A DNA stretch of 64,000 nucleotides from Sipunculus nudus (lineage: Eukaryota; Annelida; Sipuncula; Golfingiida; Sipunculidae), in NCBI GenBank assembly GCA_026874595.1, contig CM049309.1, positions 67,438,926 to 67,502,925 of the forward strand. The letters run 5' to 3'. The notes beneath the pieces are model-generated. The model saw nothing but the letters and a program-made list of their open reading frames with translations, had not been told where the DNA came from and did not search any database. Shown in pieces: positions 59,390-64,000 of this stretch; the first letter of the stretch is position 1, and every line of letters starts with the position of its first letter. The position numbers and the translations under genes are program-made.

Positions 59390-59660
59390 TCATTTACAGG
59401 GCTATATATTGCCCTCTGGGCAAGTAACATGTGGTTTTTACATGACATACATAAATTTTTACTTGCCCTAAAAAATGAGTAATGGTGTGTGCAAAATGTG
59501 CTCAACATCACCGTTTTACCAGTTTTACTGTATATTAGACAATAGGTGATTAAGGGTAAAGACATCACAATATTTGAATTGAAACATTTTGGGAATTTTG
59601 GGAGTTTTTTTAACTAAATCCACTTGCCCAGCCGGACCAATAAGGGGTGACTTTTGTTTA
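59390..59660. repeat. R7 dispersed repeat, copy 2
   Basis: GGGCAAGTAACATGTGGTTT, AATTTTTACTTGCCCTAAAA and ATCCACTTGCCCAG parallel the copy at 12384-12780. Confidence 0.5.
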
Positions 59661-60585
59661 AATAAGGGCTGTAAAAGTTTGGTAGTGCACTACACGACAG
59701 AGCATTAACACTACAAAAGTTATGCCTGTAGATTGTGTGTTTCAGATGTATCATCAGTGATTCTTGACAAGTACTCCCAAAGCATACAAGCACTTTACTG
59801 GCAGCCTCATACAGTCATTAATTTCTGATGATGACATTCTGGTATTGACCTTTGACCCAAACATGAATGAACAGAAGAACCATACTTAGCTTGATGTTTC
59901 TGTCAAACAGGATATTGGAAAACTTGTAGCCTCAGTGATCATTATTTTATACTGTAGGAAATAATTGGCAGTGTTACTGTTGTTGATGGGTACTTATGGT
60001 GTTACAGGTAATAACCACACTGTATCTAACCAATTAAGATGAGGAAAATATCAAATGTATTAACAAATGATCAATTTTCAGGTACTTGCTTGTGCACACT
60101 GTGTCTTTATAAATTCAATGCGACATATTCTTTGATACAAAAGTCAGAATTCAGAGCACAGAAATTATATGCATACATATTTATGTAAAAACAAAATTTA
60201 GAGCAAACCGCTTTAGATAAGTATTATTAAGGCTACAGTAAATGTTACTTTGAAATTAGTAGAAATTTGACCTTCAAGAAACAATGTAGGCCAACTCCAA
60301 ACAGACTCCTGATGTTGTCAGCTGATTAAGTAGACTGAGATACTTTCATAATGCTGAGAACATTGGTCAGTAAAAAGTACAAAGCAGCAATTTTATATCA
60401 TGTCCTTGCCCGATCTTAAATGTACCATAGGGTCGAGGGAACACAGTCCTCATCTGCTATAAAGGGGCTACCCCAAGTGGACCAAGATGATTACGCCATA
60501 GCACGGAGGAACAGATAATGTGAAAGAAGAATTGAACATTACAGGAACTAAACAGCTAAACCAAGAAGACAATCTACAGCCCACA
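59661..60585. other. Downstream intergenic DNA, no feature recognised
   Basis: No coding region or RNA gene that I can support. Confidence 0.4.
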
Positions 60586-60870
60586 GGGAACGGTAATTTA
60601 GAGGCCAAAGGGAGCCAGTCAAAAACAGCAGCCCAGAGAAACTAGAACAGTAATAGCCAAGTAAAAGATAATCAATGAGAAAAAATACAGGTAAAGGGAA
60701 ACCCTTAACCACAGACTACAGTTACTAAACATGGCAAAGAAATGAGAAGAAAACCAGGGAGAAAAAAAGCCAAAGGAAAGCCATCAACCACAAACCAGAG
60801 GTACTAAAGCTTCGAAACCAAAGACAGGTATGGCACCAAGGACTAAGAATACAAAAGGGGACACTTCAAC
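60586..60870. repeat. Purine-rich degenerate tandem repeat, ~85-90-bp units
   Basis: GGTAAAGGGAAACCCTTAAC with CAGTTACTAAAC and GCCAAAGGAAAGCCATCAAC with GAGGTACTAAAG are two adjacent units; more diverged units (GCCAAAGGGAGCCAG, ACTAGAACAGTAATAGCCAA) precede them. The + strand is strongly purine-biased. No sustained reading frame. Confidence 0.45.
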
Positions 60871-62074
60871 CAATTTAAAACCAAGTAAGGTCGATGAAAC
60901 TAAATATGATATATCTATGAGAAATACAGCTTACCAGCTGACCTAAATCTAAAACAAAAAACTTGAGGACCAACAAAACGGAGATTTGTGTTTTCGAAAA
61001 GGATATAAATTTAGCTCAGTCCTAAGGAACAAAACGAAGATTCATGTTATCATAGAGAATCTACAACCAAACCACAGATCCAGGTGAATGAATCTGGAAT
61101 ACAAGCGGTGTACTTGGAGCAACAGCAGCAATATACATAGGTCTATATCCGATGAGCTTAGAGAATAAATAAAACCCTCGAGGATCAAATGAGAAACTTA
61201 TGGTCTGAAGGAACCAAAAACGGTCTTGTATAATGGTACCTAAATGAGAAACAGGTATACGTTGTAGAAAATCTGTTGTAAAATATGGATAAATCCGCTA
61301 TTAAAATCTCAGTCTGCTGTAGCTTAGGTCTTTGTTGAATGCTTTCTGGGATACGTGACGCATTACATGTTGAAAAATGGTTTATAAAAATATGTACATT
61401 TCTCCTGATTTTATGTGCTGCCAACAGGATCACACATTTCTGAAGCAGAATAAAACTATGAAACATGATTCTTGTTGTCATTCTTTTCAAGGTTATTAGT
61501 CTCATCAAGGTAATTGCAATGGAATATATATATTGTTATGAGGTGCATGTAAAATCGGACCGAACTGTCCCGCTGGTGACGTGCGACATGGGTTCAAAAC
61601 CTGGATCGGCCGAATATTTTCTCATGAACAAAATTAATTTTTGCATCTGCTTGGTCTGTCCCATTTTTCTGGATCCAAATATGCACCATTATCTAATGTG
61701 CTTCCCTGTACCATGTCTCCACGGTTTCATGTAAACCAAAATGTTTACGTTACAAATTGGGGCTCCTTCGGGATTACGCCCAAGTTTTGGAATGGTAATT
61801 TTTAAGTAATCAGGTGATTTCCGCCACCTAGTTCACCTAAATACATGGTCTGTTGACGGTAATTATTTCTTTTTGCTTCTGATATTATCATGTGCGTTTA
61901 GATGAAAAATCAAATTCAGACACGGAGAGAGATGGGATTAGGACGTGATCTCTATACGCCCTGTTCCCAAGGTGCCATGGCTCTTGCAGATTTTTAACAC
62001 GTACTGCTATATTGCCGGCCTACAGGTACGGAAGCGTATTGCTGCCACCTGGTAAAAGAAAAATAAATTATTTA
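60871..62074. other. No gene recognised; possible tRNA-like fragment near 61.55-61.62 kb
   Basis: A B-box match GGTTCAAAACC with flanking GTGCGACATG lies near 61591, but no A box or cloverleaf could be built, so no RNA gene is called. It may be a SINE remnant. Confidence 0.3.
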
Positions 62075-62152
62075 TCTCGTACGTACGACATACTTTCTCG
62101 TACGTAAGACAATATCTCGTACGTACGACATATTATCTCGAACGTACGACAT
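62075..62152. repeat. Four-unit palindromic microarray
   Basis: TCTCGTACGTACGACAT at 62075-62091, with variants at 62096-62112, 62115-62131 and 62136-62152 (spacing 19-21 bp). The inner TCGTACGTACGA is a perfect 12-bp palindrome in units 1 and 3. Confidence 0.85.
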
Positions 62153-63189
62153 AATAAATCTTACGGATCTGATTCATAGACTAGACAACATGCCAACAGA
62201 TATATGTATAAGCAATATGTATATATGTTAAATAATATATGTTTTCACATTAACTATATATACAACATCTCCACCTCCTTACAAACCGCTGGACCACCGC
62301 AGAAACCAACACACATATCTCATTTTATAGTATATATTAAAATGCTATTTGATTCACATTTTTTTGTGTGCCCAGGTTTCTGTAATATTTAAAGCAAGCG
62401 AAATATACATCAAATCGTTGTCTGACAGTCATATACAGAACTCTCATTTTAAGACAGGTGATTAAATAATGTTAGCAGTATATGATGTTATAATAGTGAG
62501 CCTGTCATAATATTAATAAGAAACAAATCTTGCCTTTGCCAAACTGAAACTACTTTTTGGAGAAAGAAGGGTTCGGACAAGAGGTACTGCTCCCAAAATA
62601 CTGCCTGATTTTAAGTAATTGAGAATGGATATTTGTTGGGCAGGATTCTAATATTCTAAACTGATCTTTCTAAGAACTAGAGTTATACATAACGCATCGT
62701 GTAGTTGATCTTTTGAACCATTTAATGCATATACAGCCATTGATATGATTGGTGGGTAGCTGAACAGACAACAATCCATTTAATGGGGTACGTACAATTT
62801 TTATTTTGAACAAAATTATAAAAAAAAAATATATTAAAAACTATCATTCATGGACGTGCGATTAATCTGTGACAGAAGAATATGAAATTCTTAAATAAGT
62901 CTTAACCTAATATGTCAGGCTGAAGTGGTGTTAAAATCTGCACCTGAGATTTGTCTCATTTGCGGATTGGTATAAGATCTTGTATGTGGTACATGTACGT
63001 GTAACTTGCCCTTCTGTAAACGGAATGAAATTCAACTTATAGTCCATAGGCCAGAGCAGATATTGGTACCACCCAGGGTGGCAAAACTTAAGCAGGTTTT
63101 TCTTAAAGGTCTAAGCCTGTAGATGATATTTTAGTATGATAACTGAGTGGTAGCTTAGTCTGTTATCCATTATTAAATGTTATGATCAA
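62153..63189. other. No feature recognised
   Basis: AT-rich DNA without supported genes or repeats. Confidence 0.4.
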
Positions 63190-63790
63190 GGTGAAGAATT
63201 TAAACTTTGGGCTGCATCGCCTTTTCCACAGTAATTATTTAATAACTTCATGAATACAAAAGATATCATAACAAATATGGTCTCAACAGATAGCTAAGAC
63301 CCAGGGCTTTCTGACAGTATGTCAAATGTGGCAGTTATATACAATTGCCATCAGTGGGAGATACTAATATTTACCCCTACCCCATATAATTTGCTGAAAA
63401 ATTGGTATTTTTATTAATTTATTTAAAGGAACTTATGACATTTTCGCTTTTGTCATTTATTCTTTGATTTAATCTTAGGTACCAGCCTGGTTTTCCTAGT
63501 CTCTTTTTAATAATTTTGGACATTCAGGCTAACACTTTAATGAAGTATGATTGACCCTATATGAAAAGTTAACCTTCGAGCTGCAGCGACTTTTCCACAG
63601 TATTTAGTTAATAACTTCAAGAATACAAAAGATATCATAACAAATTTGGTTTTAGTAGATAGCTAAGACCCAGGGCTTTCTGAGAGTGTGTCAAATGTGG
63701 CAGTTAAATATATTTATCATCAGTGGCAGATATTAATATTTACCCTTACCCCTTAAAACTGTTGAAAATTCTATATTTTTATTGTCACCT
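63190..63790. repeat. Tandem duplication, period about 370 bp
   Basis: CTTTTCCACAGTAATTATTT, AATACAAAAGATATCATAAC, AGATAGCTAAGACCCAGGGC and CAAATGTGGCAGTTA appear from about 63210 and again, in the same order and spacing, from about 63580. Confidence 0.8.
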
Positions 63791-63910
63791 ACTTATACGG
63801 AACACCATGCTTGTTTTATTATTAATTTTTAAGTGTATGATAGTTTGCTTGGGAGTGTGCTGAACGAATATTTTTATATTTTAGGGGGTATTGGAGGAAA
63901 CCGGCCCAAT

Positions 63911-64000
63911 TTATAGTCAACTTGTGAGCTCATGCGATGGTGCGGCGTCTTCTAACTGGCATCCACCGTATGTAAACCTATGCCATCTCCCAAATCATCA
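63911..64000 (+). mobile_element. R2 element 5' end, running off the window
   Basis: ACTTGTGAGCTCATGCGATG, GTGCGGCGTC and a following CATCCACCGT match the R2 start; the first bases are diverged. The rest lies beyond the window. Confidence 0.65.

Noticed and set aside
60700-60900. Lysine-rich coding exon
   Set aside because: One frame is open for ~45 codons, but the stretch is a degenerate purine-rich tandem repeat with stops in neighbouring units and no splice sites in phase.
61540-61625. Possible tRNA gene
   Set aside because: Only a B-box-like GGTTCAAAACC is present; no A box and no cloverleaf could be drawn.
62075-62152. CRISPR array
   Set aside because: Only four 17-bp units with 2-5-bp gaps, no spacers; a palindromic microarray in an animal genome.

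Overview
This window is a piece of an invertebrate animal nuclear genome. It is AT-rich and intron-rich, has no operons, and is dominated by short non-autonomous repeats. The terminal sequences of the repeat families (starts such as TTTTAGCTCAGCTGAC, TTTTAGCGAACCTGTGAG and TTTTTATGCCCCCGCC, each followed by GTCCGTC-rich DNA) are, from memory, of the kind seen in bivalve and other mollusc genomes. I infer a mollusc, probably a bivalve; this is not proven.

I find one host protein-coding gene, on the + strand. It is an alpha-arrestin (arrestin domain-containing protein, resembling the invertebrate ARRDC17-like group). Seven coding exons run from the ATG at 24932 to the TGA at 58858-58860, and a probable polyA signal lies at 59099. 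All splice phases close and the joined frame gives 447 residues: an arrestin N domain, an arrestin C domain, a conserved GG-x-YISPEFQ-x-GQVY segment, and an acidic tail ending in T-S-V. Introns 1 to 6 are about 21.3, 4.8, 1.25, 1.8, 0.76 and 2.6 kb. A splice acceptor before the 83-nt leader implies at least one upstream non-coding exon that I cannot place.

The rest is repeats. Four high-copy families (called R1 to R4 here) differ in sequence but share one architecture: a 5' end within a T-run, subterminal inverted repeats, a GTCCGTC-rich stretch near the 5' end, a tandem-repeat core, and a short 3' hairpin ending in C-T-(A/T)-G-T-T. I read them as Helentron-type (rolling-circle) non-autonomous elements. 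Two copies of one composite, in which R1 sits inside R2 at the same junctions, show that a nested element has been mobilised as a unit. Other elements are two tRNA-derived SINEs, a retroposed 3' end with poly(A) and a 12-bp target-site duplication, several TIR MITEs (TA or TTAA targets), three further dispersed families (R5 to R7) and several minisatellites.

Layout: 1-24.8 kb is upstream DNA with R1-R7 copies, SINEs and a possible homeodomain/POU-type regulatory cluster near 19.9-20.1 kb. 24.8-58.9 kb is the arrestin gene, with most repeats in introns 1 and 2. 58.9-64 kb is downstream DNA with tandem repeats and a truncated R2 at the edge. No transposase, Rep/helicase or reverse transcriptase coding sequence is recognisable, so the elements must be moved by enzymes encoded elsewhere.
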